DNA from: Aquidulcibacter paucihalophilus
GTDB lineage: Bacteria > Pseudomonadota > Alphaproteobacteria > Caulobacterales > Aquidulcibacteraceae
Direction of reading: 5' to 3'
Length of the DNA stretch: 64,000 nucleotides
NCBI RefSeq assembly: GCF_002105465.1
Contig: NZ_NCSQ01000144.1
Coordinates: 24,536-88,535 of the forward strand
The notes beneath the pieces were generated by a model. It did no database searches. It worked only from the letters and a program-made list of their open reading frames with translations, and was not told the origin of the DNA. Both the position numbers and the translations under genes were made by a program. Below, in pieces: positions 26,843 through 36,146 of the stretch (position 1 is the stretch's first letter; every line of letters starts with the position of its first letter).

Positions 26843-29338
26843 TTATCCGTCGGGGCCAATCGCCTCGCGCAAGAGGCTGTCGCCCGCAGCTTCTTCCAAG
26901 ATGTTTTCTAGGGCCTGCCCATTTACAGGCACTTTGCCGATTTCCAGCATGAGTGGTACCGCAAAAGGCGAAATCCGGGTCAGTTTCTGATGACGGACTT
27001 GACCGACGATACGCGCTAAACATTCTGACAAGCGCCGAATGTCCAAAAGACCTTCACCGGCTTCATAACGAGCGGCCTCCAACAAGACATGATCGGGTTG
27101 ATGGCGGCGGAGCACGTCGAAGATCAAGTCCGACGAAAAGGTTACTTGCCGCCCTGTCTTTTGTTTGCCGACTTGGTTTTGCTCGATTAGGCCCGCGATG
27201 ACCGCGCAATTCCTGAAGGTCCGCTTCATCAGAACGCTTTCCTCAAGCCATTCTTCCAAATCGTCTCCCAGCATGTCTTGGTCTAAGAGCTTGTCCATAT
27301 CCACACGAGACATATCCTTCAGTCCCCAGACTGATATCGCATAATCATTGGCGACAAATCCCAAGGGGTCCAATCCCAATCGTTCCAGGCGGCGGGTCAG
27401 CAACATGCCGAGTGTTTGGTGGGCGAGACGGCCTTCGAACGGGTAAATTGCGAGATGGAACCGATTACCCCGGGCAAAGGTTTCCACCAGGATTTCATCC
27501 TCCCGGGGTATGACCGAGAAGCAGTCCTGCAACTGCAACCATTCCTGCAGTTGGGGATGCAGGTTCGACCAATAGCTTTTGTTGGCAATCATCGTGCGCA
27601 CGCGTCCCGCCAGATAGGTGGAGAGGGGAAACTTGCCACCAGCCCAAGATGGCACTTTTGGTGATTGATCTTGCGCCTTGCTGACAAGGCAATCCGTGCC
27701 CGAGACGCCCTCAAACCGCCAGACTTCGCCGGCGAAGAGGAAAGTGTCGCGCGGCGAAAGCCCATCCACGAAATATTCCTCAATCTCGCCAACAATGCGA
27801 CCACCAACAAAGGCACTGCCGGATGTGGGCGTCCCTGGCCGACGGGCGCGATTGGCTGAAACCTGACGAACTTTCAAAACAGGCTCTGCCACGATGGAGC
27901 CCACATTGACTCGCCAAGCCCGCGCGACATCGCGATTGCGGCATAAGTGGCGGCCTTGGCTATCCCGGATCAAGCGTGCAAAACGGTCATAGGACTTTAA
28001 CGCATAGCCGCCATCGGTCACAAAGCCCAAGACCCGATCAAATTGCTCACGCGGGAGCAGATAATAGGGGCCAGCCGATGTCACTTCCTGATAGAGATCG
28101 TCGGCATGGAAGGGCGCGCCCACAGCACAGCCCATGATATGCTGCGCCAAAATATCGATTGCGCCGCGTCGTGGAACAGGTCCATCAAGATGCTGGGCCA
28201 GAACCGCGTCGCGTGCCGCCTGACACTCCAGCATTTCAAACCGGTTTGTCGGGACCAGAACAGCCTTGGAGACCTCATCGAGGCGATGATTAGACCGACC
28301 AATTCGTTGAATGAGGCGCGAGGAGCCTTTTGGTGCCCCCATCTGAATGACCAAATCGACATTGCCCCAATCAATGCCAAGATCGAGTGTGGAGGTACAA
28401 ACGATGGCGCGCAGACGGCCTTGCGCCATGGCTTCCTCCACCTTCCTGCGCTGCGAGACATCGAGTGAGCCATGGTGCAACGCGATGGGGAGATTGGCGT
28501 CATTGATTTTCCAAAGCTCTTGAAAGGCCAATTCTGCTTGGAAGCGCGTATTCACAAAGACCAAAGCCATTTGGGTGCGCTGAATGGTCTGATAGACCTC
28601 TTGCATGGCATGACGACCAGTATGTCCCGCCCACGGAATACGCTCTTCCGACAAAAGCATCGAGACATCCGGCGACGTGCCTTTTGGGCCCCGCACAATA
28701 CGGGCAAAGCGGGCCTCAGACCTCGCCTGTGGGCAGATCCATTGCGCCAATGCCGCTTCATCAGCCACCGTTGCGGATAGGCCTGTACGACGCGCTGTGG
28801 GTGCAAAGCGCTGAAGGGCTGCCATGCCAAGCGCCAAGAGGTCCCCTCGCTTCGTTGGAGCTAAAGCGTGGGCCTCATCAATGATGATCCGCTTCAACCC
28901 GGCGAACAGGGTCGGTGCGTCTGGCATCCCGACGAACAAGGCCACTTGCTCTGGTGTGGTTAGCAAAAGGTCCGGCGGATCATAACGCTGACGCTGGCGC
29001 TTGGTGGCGGGTGTATCGCCCGTGCGCGTCTCGACTCGAATGGGCAGACCCATCTCGCTGATTGGGGTCATCAGATTGCGCTCGACATCCACGGCCAAGG
29101 CTTTGAGTGGCGAGATATAGAGCGTGTGCAGGCCTTTTGGCTCATTGTGCGGTTTGGCGAGGTCAATCAGACTGGGCAGAAAGCCCGCCAAAGTCTTGCC
29201 TGCCCCTGTTGGTGCAATCAGCAGGCTGTGATCTCCAGCTTGATCGGCGGCCAAAAGCTCTAATTGGTGGGCACGCGGTATCCAACCTCGTCGCGCAAAC
29301 CAAGTCTGAAAGGCGGAGGGTAAAGACGAGGCACTCAT
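26843..29338 (-). CDS. Lhr-type DEXH helicase (ligase-associated DNA damage response family)
   Basis: An 831-residue superfamily 2 helicase. Walker A is APTGAGKT at 42-49 and the DEAH box is at 154-157 (IIIDEAHALAPTKRGD). Helicase C carries TSTLDLGIDWGNVDLV and QRIGRSNHRLDEVSK, the Lhr-type motif VI. A long C-terminal region, including WEGVSG-type winged-helix segments, follows. The length fits the shorter Lhr class named ligase-associated DEXH box helicase, usually beside an ATP-dependent ligase, an exonuclease and the PdeM phosphoesterase. None of these is in the window. Its ATG overlaps the stop of the upstream MFS gene (ATGA). Confidence 0.92.
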   Translation of the reverse strand: MSASSLPSAFQTWFARRGWIPRAHQLELLAADQAGDHSLLIAPTGAGKTLAGFLPSLIDLAKPHNEPKGLHTLYISPLKALAVDVERNLMTPISEMGLPIRVETRTGDTPATKRQRQRYDPPDLLLTTPEQVALFVGMPDAPTLFAGLKRIIIDEAHALAPTKRGDLLALGMAALQRFAPTARRTGLSATVADEAALAQWICPQARSEARFARIVRGPKGTSPDVSMLLSEERIPWAGHTGRHAMQEVYQTIQRTQMALVFVNTRFQAELAFQELWKINDANLPIALHHGSLDVSQRRKVEEAMAQGRLRAIVCTSTLDLGIDWGNVDLVIQMGAPKGSSRLIQRIGRSNHRLDEVSKAVLVPTNRFEMLECQAARDAVLAQHLDGPVPRRGAIDILAQHIMGCAVGAPFHADDLYQEVTSAGPYYLLPREQFDRVLGFVTDGGYALKSYDRFARLIRDSQGRHLCRNRDVARAWRVNVGSIVAEPVLKVRQVSANRARRPGTPTSGSAFVGGRIVGEIEEYFVDGLSPRDTFLFAGEVWRFEGVSGTDCLVSKAQDQSPKVPSWAGGKFPLSTYLAGRVRTMIANKSYWSNLHPQLQEWLQLQDCFSVIPREDEILVETFARGNRFHLAIYPFEGRLAHQTLGMLLTRRLERLGLDPLGFVANDYAISVWGLKDMSRVDMDKLLDQDMLGDDLEEWLEESVLMKRTFRNCAVIAGLIEQNQVGKQKTGRQVTFSSDLIFDVLRRHQPDHVLLEAARYEAGEGLLDIRRLSECLARIVGQVRHQKLTRISPFAVPLMLEIGKVPVNGQALENILEEAAGDSLLREAIGPDG

Positions 29339-30636
29339 GGCTTCGTGGGGGGTTCCCCGCCGTCAGACGACTTGCGTCCCATCGCCAAAATCTGCCCGAG
29401 GACCGAATTGGTTTGCACCGGTCCAAAACCAACTTTCTCGGCGCGGGGTACAGCCGGCCGCCGTGCCGTACGCCACAAGACCCATGGCACCATGATGGCC
29501 GAGACGACACCGGCTTGCCAAAAGATTGATAAGGCACTGCCAGTCACTTCCACCAACAAGCCACCGATGGCTGGCCCGACGATGGTCCCCGCCGCCCACA
29601 CAAACAGCAGGCCAGCGCTCGCAGCTGGTAATTCTGATCTGGGGGTGCGATCCCCCAAATGGGCAACAGCAATGCCATAGTAAGACAAGGCCCCCGCCCC
29701 CCAAATTGCAAACAAAATGGTATTGAGGGTTAGCGAAAGCTCTGCTCCAACCGTTGCCAGCACAAAGGCAGCAATTGCTGGAACGCCAATCAGGGTCGCC
29801 AAAACGATGCGACGGTCCATCTGGTCTGACAAGCGGCCTGCATGCCACTGCACCAAAAGAGAGCCGATCCAAGCTGCTGCTTGGAAGGTTGCAGCCGCTT
29901 GTGGCCCGCCGCGCTCACTTGCATAAAGTGGGGCGAGAGACAGCACCGCCCCATTGACGAGGCCCGAGCCAATGGCTGCCACAAAGGCTGCCGGTGCAAG
30001 CTTGAATAGGCGCGAAGGCAACATGCGCAAAACCGTAGCCGGTGGGGGTGGCGTTGTGTCGGCAATTGAAATTGGCACAAGCGACAAAGCGAGGAAGGCC
30101 GCAGCGGCCATGATCGGCCCAGCCGCATTTGGTTCTGGATGGGTAAAGCCAATGATGAAGGGGCCCGACACCAACCCCAGCTTCGTACACAGCATGTAAA
30201 AGCCCGTCACATCACCACGGCGGGCATTCGGGATGGCAGCAGCCATCCAACCTTCAGCAGCCGCAAACATCACCGCAATTGCGGCCCCAGCCACTAATCG
30301 ACTGATCGCCCAAGCCCAAGCTGAATCGCTAGCATAGAGCAAAAGCGTGGTAACGCAGGCAATAGATGCTGCGGCAGCATACGTGCGTATGGCCCCAATC
30401 GCGCGTAACATATTGGGCGCAAACCAAGCCCCGGCCAAAAAGCCTAGCCCGTAGGCTGAGGCAACCAAGCCGATCTGACTGCCAGTGAAGTGAAGTGCCT
30501 GCATTTGCAGCGGCAGCCAAACGCTCAAAAGGCCACCTGCAATCTGCAGCAAAGTCTGCCCCCCAATCAGAGAGGCGACATCTCGCATCGGATTACCCCG
30601 AGGCGCTTCTGATGGCAGGGAAGCTAGATCGCTCAT
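29335..30636 (-). CDS. MFS transporter
   Basis: A 433-residue inner-membrane transporter with 12 predicted helices in two halves. The first half carries the motif GSQIGLVASAYGLGFLAGA and the loop WFAPNMLRAIGAIRTYA, and the second the equivalent QWHAGRLSDQMDRR, the conserved cytoplasmic loop 8-9 motif. It resembles YcaD-type permeases. The substrate is unknown. The stop overlaps the start of the Lhr helicase gene by 4 bp, so the two form an operon, although I can name no functional link. Confidence 0.88.
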   Translation of the reverse strand: MSDLASLPSEAPRGNPMRDVASLIGGQTLLQIAGGLLSVWLPLQMQALHFTGSQIGLVASAYGLGFLAGAWFAPNMLRAIGAIRTYAAAASIACVTTLLLYASDSAWAWAISRLVAGAAIAVMFAAAEGWMAAAIPNARRGDVTGFYMLCTKLGLVSGPFIIGFTHPEPNAAGPIMAAAAFLALSLVPISIADTTPPPPATVLRMLPSRLFKLAPAAFVAAIGSGLVNGAVLSLAPLYASERGGPQAAATFQAAAWIGSLLVQWHAGRLSDQMDRRIVLATLIGVPAIAAFVLATVGAELSLTLNTILFAIWGAGALSYYGIAVAHLGDRTPRSELPAASAGLLFVWAAGTIVGPAIGGLLVEVTGSALSIFWQAGVVSAIMVPWVLWRTARRPAVPRAEKVGFGPVQTNSVLGQILAMGRKSSDGGEPPTKP

Positions 30637-30751
30637 AAAACCACGATAAGCCGTGATGGGCTATAGGGCCAGAATAAATCCACACCAAGACAGGGCTTTG
30701 TTCACACCCTAGCAAGGTAAGATCAGGCAAACTGGAGTCTGGAGTTGTTCG

Positions 30752-31285
30752 ATGCCTGTGTCTCTACCCAAGCTTAAGCCTGCCAACTTTGCCGTGGGGA
30801 TCTTGCCTGCCCTCTTGATCGCGGCATTGCTCAACCTGTCTGCTGAGGCCAAACCCAAAAAGCCAACCGGTCTTCGGGGCGGAACGTCTGAGGCTTCGAC
30901 AGCGGCAAATCCAGCGCAAATTTGGCTTGGCCAGTCAGTCTGGCGGGCAACCACCTGCGACAAGAAAGAGAACTTCCAGACCTTCAGCTTCAACCCGACG
31001 CCACAGGTCGAAGTCGGCTCGGGGGAAAAGGGAGATGGGGAAAAGCTTGAACTGCTTCGGGTCGGCACCAGTGCCGAGGGCCTGATCGAGGTTGAGACAC
31101 GGGTTTGCGCGCCAGTCGGCTGTAACCAGACTGTTGAGCGCTATAAAAAAATGGGGCCAAACCAGATGCAGGAATGGCACTTTGAAGGCCGCCTGCCTGA
31201 GCATCAACCCTATGTGCTCGTGCGGGATGGCCAAGCCGTCGATGGCTCTGGCCCGGGCCGTCTGTTTAAGCGGTGCCCGAATTAA
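30752..31285 (+). CDS. Secreted hypothetical protein
   Basis: A 177-residue protein I do not recognise. A signal peptide is evident (hydrophobic residues 12-31, cleavage near SAEA). The mature part has four cysteines, in TTCDKKE, VCAPVGCNQ and KRCPN, which could form two disulfides in the periplasm. The middle is Gly/Glu/Lys-rich (EVGSGEKGDGEK). GGAG precedes the ATG at 30752. The stop codon overlaps that of proA on the opposite strand by 4 bp. No domain or operon partner suggests a function. Confidence 0.7.
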   Translation: MPVSLPKLKPANFAVGILPALLIAALLNLSAEAKPKKPTGLRGGTSEASTAANPAQIWLGQSVWRATTCDKKENFQTFSFNPTPQVEVGSGEKGDGEKLELLRVGTSAEGLIEVETRVCAPVGCNQTVERYKKMGPNQMQEWHFEGRLPEHQPYVLVRDGQAVDGSGPGRLFKRCPN

Positions 31286-32562
31286 GGCCGGGTCTGGCCT
31301 GAACCACGCACAACATATTTGTAGGTCGTTAGCCCTTCCGCCCCAACAGGCCCGCGGGCATGGAGGCGACCGGTTCCAATACCAATCTCGCCCCCAAAAC
31401 CAAATTCGCCACCATCCGCATATTGGGTGGACGCATTGACCAGTACGATAGCGCTATCAACTTCATGCAAGAAGCGCTCTGCAGCGACCGGATCTTCGGT
31501 CACGATACAATCAGTATGGCCAGAACCATAGTGCGCGATGTGGGCCACGGCCGCCTCGATGCCAGGGACAATGGCTACAGACAGAATCGGGGCCAGATAT
31601 TCTGTCCGCCAATCTTCTTCCGTGGCGGCAGCCATTGGCACAATGGCTTGCGCGGCCGCATCGCCGCGCAATTCACAGCCCTTTGCGGTCAAAGCTTCTG
31701 CAATCTGCGGCAATAAGGTTTGCGCAACGGCGGCGTCGATCAAGAGGGTCTCTGTAGAGCCGCAGACACCCGTACGCCGCATTTTGGCATTGAGGGTTAG
31801 CGAGACGGCTTTGGCAGCATCTGCCCCAGTGTGGATATAGGTATGACAGATGCCTTCCAAATGGCTCAATACTGGCACGCGCGCTTCTGCTTGGACGCGG
31901 CCGACAAGGCTTTTCCCGCCACGGGGAATGATCATGTCAATCGCACCATCAAGGCCAGACAACATGGCACCCACAGCGGCCCGGTCGGTGGTAGCCACCA
32001 ATTGGATAGCATCTTCTGGAAGCCCCGCCTCTTTCAGCCCCGCACGCAATGCCTTTGTGATTTCGGTTGAACTCCCGAAAGCATCCGACCCGCCGCGCAG
32101 GATGACGCAATTGCCCGACCGCAGGCAGAGCGCACCCGCATCAGCGGTAACATTAGGGCGACTCTCATAAATGATGCCAATCACGCCAATGGGAATGCGC
32201 ACGCGCTGCATATGCAGCCCGTTTGGCCGCGTCCAATCCTTCATGACCTCGCCCAATTGATCAGGCTGACCGGCCACATCCTCGACCGCAGCTGCCATAG
32301 CTTCCAATCGGGCAGGGTCCAGCTTCAGCCGGTCCAGCATCGATGGGGACAAGCCATCGGCTACACTGCGGGCCATATCTGTGTGATTTGCAGCCATAAT
32401 TGCCGGCGCGGCAGCGCGAATGTGGCGCGCCATAGCACTCAAAGCCGCCGAACGAGTTTGTGCGCTGGCTTCACGAACAGCCTTTGCTGCCGCGCGGGCG
32501 CGCGCGCCCATGGCTAGCATCAGGGCATCGGGTGTATCCTTGGGTGGAACATGCATATTCAT
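31282..32562 (-). CDS. proA: Glutamate-5-semialdehyde dehydrogenase (gamma-glutamyl phosphate reductase)
   Basis: The second enzyme of proline biosynthesis, reducing gamma-glutamyl phosphate to the semialdehyde with NADPH. The 426-residue protein has the family landmarks IPIGVIGIIYESRPNVT, the cofactor-site segment SGNCVILRGGSDA, and the catalytic cysteine in TGVCGSTETLL. The C-terminus GEIGIGTGRLHARGPVG is also characteristic. I chose the ATG at 32562; sequence before it in this frame is not ProA-like. A second ATG lies six bases downstream. The partner gene proB is not beside it. Confidence 0.94.
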   Translation of the reverse strand: MNMHVPPKDTPDALMLAMGARARAAAKAVREASAQTRSAALSAMARHIRAAAPAIMAANHTDMARSVADGLSPSMLDRLKLDPARLEAMAAAVEDVAGQPDQLGEVMKDWTRPNGLHMQRVRIPIGVIGIIYESRPNVTADAGALCLRSGNCVILRGGSDAFGSSTEITKALRAGLKEAGLPEDAIQLVATTDRAAVGAMLSGLDGAIDMIIPRGGKSLVGRVQAEARVPVLSHLEGICHTYIHTGADAAKAVSLTLNAKMRRTGVCGSTETLLIDAAVAQTLLPQIAEALTAKGCELRGDAAAQAIVPMAAATEEDWRTEYLAPILSVAIVPGIEAAVAHIAHYGSGHTDCIVTEDPVAAERFLHEVDSAIVLVNASTQYADGGEFGFGGEIGIGTGRLHARGPVGAEGLTTYKYVVRGSGQTRP

Positions 32563-32691
32563 GCCGACAAAATGCCCGCAAGCAGAGCTAAAGACAAGAA
32601 GCGGCAGGCCAGATTGTCCACACACGGCTTTGCGACCTAACCTAGGCGTCACGTCGCAATCTGCTTACAGCACAGGCAAAAGGAATGGTTC

Positions 32692-33576
32692 ATGGCTTCT
32701 GAAACATTGGGCGGGATGGTCTTTGTCGAGGCCAATGGCCAGCGCCTCGAGACCTTGGTCGCGGGCACAGGCGGAGCGAAGCTCGCCGTGCTCTTGCATG
32801 GCTTTCCAGAGTCCAACCATTCATGGCGCTTTCAAATCCCCCTGCTTGTCAAACTCGGCTATGAAGTCTGGGCTCCCAATCTGCGTGGCTATGGTCAGAG
32901 CGCCAAGCCACCTCATATGCGCGACTATGCCATAGAGCACTTGATGGAAGATGTGGCCCAACTCATCGATCAGGCAAGCAACGGGCGGCCCGTGACCCTG
33001 ATTGCTCATGATTGGGGGGCCATAATTGCCTGGGCCTTTGCCGCCTCAAGCCTGCGACCGCTTGAGCGTCTCGTGATCCTGAACGTACCCCACCCGGCGC
33101 GAATGGCCGAAGGACTGCGAACCTGGCAACAAATCAAGAAGAGCTGGTACATCTTCTTCTTCCAACTGCCCTGGCTACCTGAGAAACTACTGGCTGCCGC
33201 CGGGGCAAAGGCAATTGGAAGGGCTTTTAGCGCTCTGGCGATGGATCAGACCAATTTTGGGCCGGAGATTCTTCAGATCTATCGCGACAATGCGCTGATC
33301 CCCGGCGCATTGACGGCCATGGTCAATTATTATCGGGCGGCGGCGCAGACCCCGGGGCTCGCAAACTTCTCGCGAGACAAAGTAACCCCCATCCGTGTGC
33401 CCACTCTGATGATTTGGGGCGAAGAAGACCTCGCGCTTGGCGTGGAATTAACCGATGGCTATGAAGGCCTCGTGGAAGACTTGACCTTGATCCGACTGAA
33501 AGGAGTTGGCCATTGGGTCCAACAAGAAGCCCCACAAGCCGTCAATCAGCATCTTCGAGCCTGGTTGGCCCAATAG
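32692..33576 (+). CDS. Alpha/beta hydrolase, epoxide hydrolase-like
   Basis: A 294-residue hydrolase with the epoxide-hydrolase/haloalkane dehalogenase pattern. HGFPES at 36-41 is the oxyanion motif, the nucleophile is Asp107 in AHDWGA, and the base is His274 in GVGHWVQQE. The aspartate nucleophile separates it from the serine esterases elsewhere in the window. A cap region around residues 130-220 is rich in aromatics (WYIFFFQLPWLPE). The natural substrate is unknown. AAAGGA precedes the ATG. It is divergent from proA with about 130 bp between the starts. Confidence 0.88.
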   Translation: MASETLGGMVFVEANGQRLETLVAGTGGAKLAVLLHGFPESNHSWRFQIPLLVKLGYEVWAPNLRGYGQSAKPPHMRDYAIEHLMEDVAQLIDQASNGRPVTLIAHDWGAIIAWAFAASSLRPLERLVILNVPHPARMAEGLRTWQQIKKSWYIFFFQLPWLPEKLLAAAGAKAIGRAFSALAMDQTNFGPEILQIYRDNALIPGALTAMVNYYRAAAQTPGLANFSRDKVTPIRVPTLMIWGEEDLALGVELTDGYEGLVEDLTLIRLKGVGHWVQQEAPQAVNQHLRAWLAQ

Positions 33577-33709
33577 GCGCGACTGCAACAGTCACATCAG
33601 CATGATTTCATTCTGATGCGATTTCGGCTAATGCCGCCCATCACTGTCCCATAGGGAGTTCCGGCGCGGTCGCTGGCCTTGTGGCGCAGGTTAAAAGAGT
33701 GCCCAAACT

Positions 33710-34759
33710 ATGGCTGATTCCATCAACGTAAATCGTAAAGCTGAACTTCTCTCCAATGTCGTCGAACATGTGGACATTACATCTTATGATGCGCGCCCCA
33801 TTATCGACAGCATGAAGAAAATGTCCTTCACCAGCCGTGACACCGGTCGTGCGGCTGAGATTTTCAACACCATGATCGCCGATAAGGAGGCATCCGTTTG
33901 GTTGACCCTGGCGGGTTCTACCAGCGCCGGCGGCTGTATGCACGTTTATCGAGACATGGTGAAGTACGGCATGGTTGATGCCATTGTCGCAACCGGTGCG
34001 TCGATAATCGACATGGACTTTTTTGAAGCCCTCGGCTTCAAGCACTATCAAGCCTTGGAAGTGCCCGATGATGAGACCCTGCGCAGCCTCTACATCGATC
34101 GTATCTATGATACCTATATCGATGAAGAAGAACTGCAGGCCTGCGATCACACCATCCTAGAGATCGCTGACAGCTTGGAGCCCAAGGCCTATTCCTCACG
34201 CGCTTTCATTGCCGCCATGGGCAAATGGTTGAGCGAAGGCAATGCCAAGAAAGAAGGCAGTCTGATCCAAACCGCTTATGAGTGTGGGGTACCAATCTTC
34301 TGTCCAGCCTTTGTCGATAGCTCGGCAGGCTTTGGCTTGGTCAAGCATCAAGTCCAGCGCATGAAAGACAAAAAGCCCTATTTGGTGATCGATGCGATCG
34401 CCGACTTCCGCGAACTTACCGACATTAAAATCGCGGCAGGCCGCACCGGCCTGTTCATGGTGGGCGGCGGCGTGCCAAAGAACTTTGCGCAAGACACCGT
34501 GGTGTGCGCCGAAATCTTGGGCGTTGAAGCAGAAATGCATGCCTATGCCGTTCAAATCACCGTCGCCGACGTACGCGATGGCGCGTGCTCTTCCTCGACC
34601 CTGAAGGAAGCCTGCTCATGGGGCAAGGTTTCGGTGGCGCTTGAGCAAATGGTTTTCGCTGAAGCTTCTACCGTTGTGCCTTTGATCGCTTCAGATGCCT
34701 ATCATCGCGGCCATTGGAAAGACCGTGTAAAGCCGCGCTGGGCGAAATTGTTTGAGTAA
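33710..34759 (+). CDS. Deoxyhypusine synthase-like protein (probable polyamine synthase)
   Basis: A 349-residue homologue of eukaryotic deoxyhypusine synthase. NAD-binding segments include LTLAGSTSAGG (66-75) and ATGASIIDMDF. The catalytic lysine is Lys257 in VGGGVPKNF, corresponding to the lysine that forms the enzyme-imine intermediate. Bacteria lack the eIF5A substrate, and bacterial members are thought to make homospermidine or a guanidino precursor from agmatine or putrescine. Agmatine deiminase and N-carbamoylputrescine amidase genes lie within 6 kb, which fits a polyamine role. It is monocistronic with a strong terminator. The exact product is inference. Confidence 0.87.
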   Translation: MADSINVNRKAELLSNVVEHVDITSYDARPIIDSMKKMSFTSRDTGRAAEIFNTMIADKEASVWLTLAGSTSAGGCMHVYRDMVKYGMVDAIVATGASIIDMDFFEALGFKHYQALEVPDDETLRSLYIDRIYDTYIDEEELQACDHTILEIADSLEPKAYSSRAFIAAMGKWLSEGNAKKEGSLIQTAYECGVPIFCPAFVDSSAGFGLVKHQVQRMKDKKPYLVIDAIADFRELTDIKIAAGRTGLFMVGGGVPKNFAQDTVVCAEILGVEAEMHAYAVQITVADVRDGACSSSTLKEACSWGKVSVALEQMVFAEASTVVPLIASDAYHRGHWKDRVKPRWAKLFE

Positions 34760-34786
34760 ACAATAAGTCCGCACATGAAGGAACGG

Positions 34787-34815
34787 AAAGGGGCGGCCAA
34801 TGCCGCCCCTTTTTT
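34787..34815 (+). terminator. Rho-independent terminator of the deoxyhypusine synthase-like gene
   Basis: GGGGCGGC (34790-34797) pairs with GCCGCCCC (34802-34809) around a four-base loop, followed by TTTTTT. This is a textbook intrinsic terminator 27 bp after the stop codon. Confidence 0.95.
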
Positions 34816-34836
34816 GTGTCTATCTATCGAAGTTCA

Positions 34837-34874
34837 CAAACAAAAGGGCCGCTGCAAACCTGCAGCGGCCCCTT
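34837..34874 (-). terminator. Rho-independent terminator of the exbB-tonB operon
   Basis: An 11-bp perfect stem (34846-34856 with 34861-34871) with a four-base loop. On the minus strand it is followed by CTTTTGTTTGTG. It lies 22 bp past the tonB stop and is back to back with the plus-strand terminator. Confidence 0.92.
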
Positions 34875-34896
34875 CACTTAACCGAAGCTTCTGAGC

Positions 34897-35565
34897 TTAA
34901 TCGCCAAGCACGAAGCGAACATCGAGCAAGAAATCATCTGCTACGTTTTCGCAATTCCGGCGAGCTGGCTCGAAGCGCATACGACGCGCTTCACGCTCAA
35001 CTGCCGACTCGAACACGCCTGGCGGGTTGGCTGAGGTGATAATCACCCCGACAACCGAACCGGTTGCGTCGATCTGCAAGGTTGCCCGGACACTGCCCTC
35101 GGTCCCCCGATCCACAGCACGCTGTGGATAGGCCCGCTCCACGTTGAACTCACGCAGTTTGCGGGGGTTCTTCGGTGCCTCGGTGCACGATGGTGGCGGA
35201 GGCGGAGGGGGTGGTGCCGGTGGTGGCGGTGGCGGTGCTGGCGGCTGATAATCTGTCAGCGCTGGCGCAGGTGGTGGGGGTGCCTTGACCACAGTTTCGC
35301 GGATTTCTTCTACCGGAGGCGGTGGAATGTCCACGATCATCTTGGTTTGGCGCTCCACCAGTGGCGGTGGCGGCGGCAGCTTTTCAGGCGGCGGCGGTGG
35401 AGGTGGTGGCGGCGGCGGAGCTTTCTTTTCTTTCTCCGCCTTCACCACGTTCAGATTGTCCAAGAAGTCCGTCACGATGTGCGGGCGTACTTTTGATACA
35501 CCGTACAAGATACCCGACCAAAGAATGATCGAGATCAAGAGGAACAACATACGATATTTAGCCAT
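34897..35565 (-). CDS. tonB: Energy transducer TonB
   Basis: A 222-residue TonB. One N-terminal membrane helix (about 5-25) anchors it. A proline-rich periplasmic spacer (50-126) contains a run of 11 prolines and several shorter ones. The C-terminal TonB domain (about 138-220) has ERAYPQRAVDRGTEGSV and MRFEPARRNCENV. It carries inner-membrane proton-motive energy to the outer-membrane receptors, four of which are in this window. Cys127 and Cys205 flank the domain and could form a disulfide, which is unusual for TonB. Last gene of the exbB operon, 14 bp after the second exbD; GGAGG precedes the ATG. Confidence 0.95.
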   Translation of the reverse strand: MAKYRMLFLLISIILWSGILYGVSKVRPHIVTDFLDNLNVVKAEKEKKAPPPPPPPPPPPEKLPPPPPLVERQTKMIVDIPPPPVEEIRETVVKAPPPPAPALTDYQPPAPPPPPPAPPPPPPPPSCTEAPKNPRKLREFNVERAYPQRAVDRGTEGSVRATLQIDATGSVVGVIITSANPPGVFESAVEREARRMRFEPARRNCENVADDFLLDVRFVLGD

Positions 35566-35579
35566 ATCTCATTGCCCTC

Positions 35580-36062
35580 CTATCGCAACTGATCTTCACT
35601 GATTGCGTCTTCGGCAACCAGAGAAACTTTTTGGAAATTGGCTTCTTGCAGAATCGCCATGGTTTCCATCACCGACGCATATGGCAAGGTTTGATCCGCA
35701 CGCACCCGAACTGTTTCCAGCAGGCGGTTTGGAGAATCTGGCACATGGAAGGTGATCCGTTCCAACACCTTGGCAGCCAAGGCATCAGGTTCGGTCAACT
35801 GGGTATCCACAAAGATTTGCGGCACACCCGTCCCATCGTCGCGAATGTCGACCACGGTCGGGGTCTTTGGCTTCTCTTGCTGCTTTTCAGGCGGCGGAGA
35901 TGGCGGCGGAAGATCCACCTTCACGTCCGTCGTCGGAATTGGCGCGGCCACCATGAAGATGATCAGCAACACCAAGAGAATGTCGATGAACGGAACGATG
36001 TTTGGTTCCGAGCTCGGCTGCAAGTCCTTCCCTTTGCTCCCTCCGGAGAGTTTAGCGCCCAT
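35580..36062 (-). CDS. exbD: Biopolymer transporter ExbD/TolR (second copy)
   Basis: A 160-residue ExbD. A single membrane helix follows the conserved NIVPFIDILLVLLIIFMVAAP, whose Asp is the proton-path residue. A periplasmic domain with the segment RADQTLPYASVMETMAIL comes next. The spacer PPPSPPPEKQQEKPKTP is proline-rich. It works with ExbB to energise TonB. It lies 84 bp after the first exbD and 14 bp before tonB. Two exbD genes in one operon are also known in Xanthomonas and some Caulobacterales, where the second copy has a more specialised role. Confidence 0.93.
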   Translation of the reverse strand: MGAKLSGGSKGKDLQPSSEPNIVPFIDILLVLLIIFMVAAPIPTTDVKVDLPPPSPPPEKQQEKPKTPTVVDIRDDGTGVPQIFVDTQLTEPDALAAKVLERITFHVPDSPNRLLETVRVRADQTLPYASVMETMAILQEANFQKVSLVAEDAISEDQLR

Positions 36063-36146
36063 GGTGCGTCGCTCCCTTCAAGCTCAAAGTTCCGGCGACA
36101 CAGACATGGGCGGTATAATTATTCAACATGATCGTACCTCCCTAAC

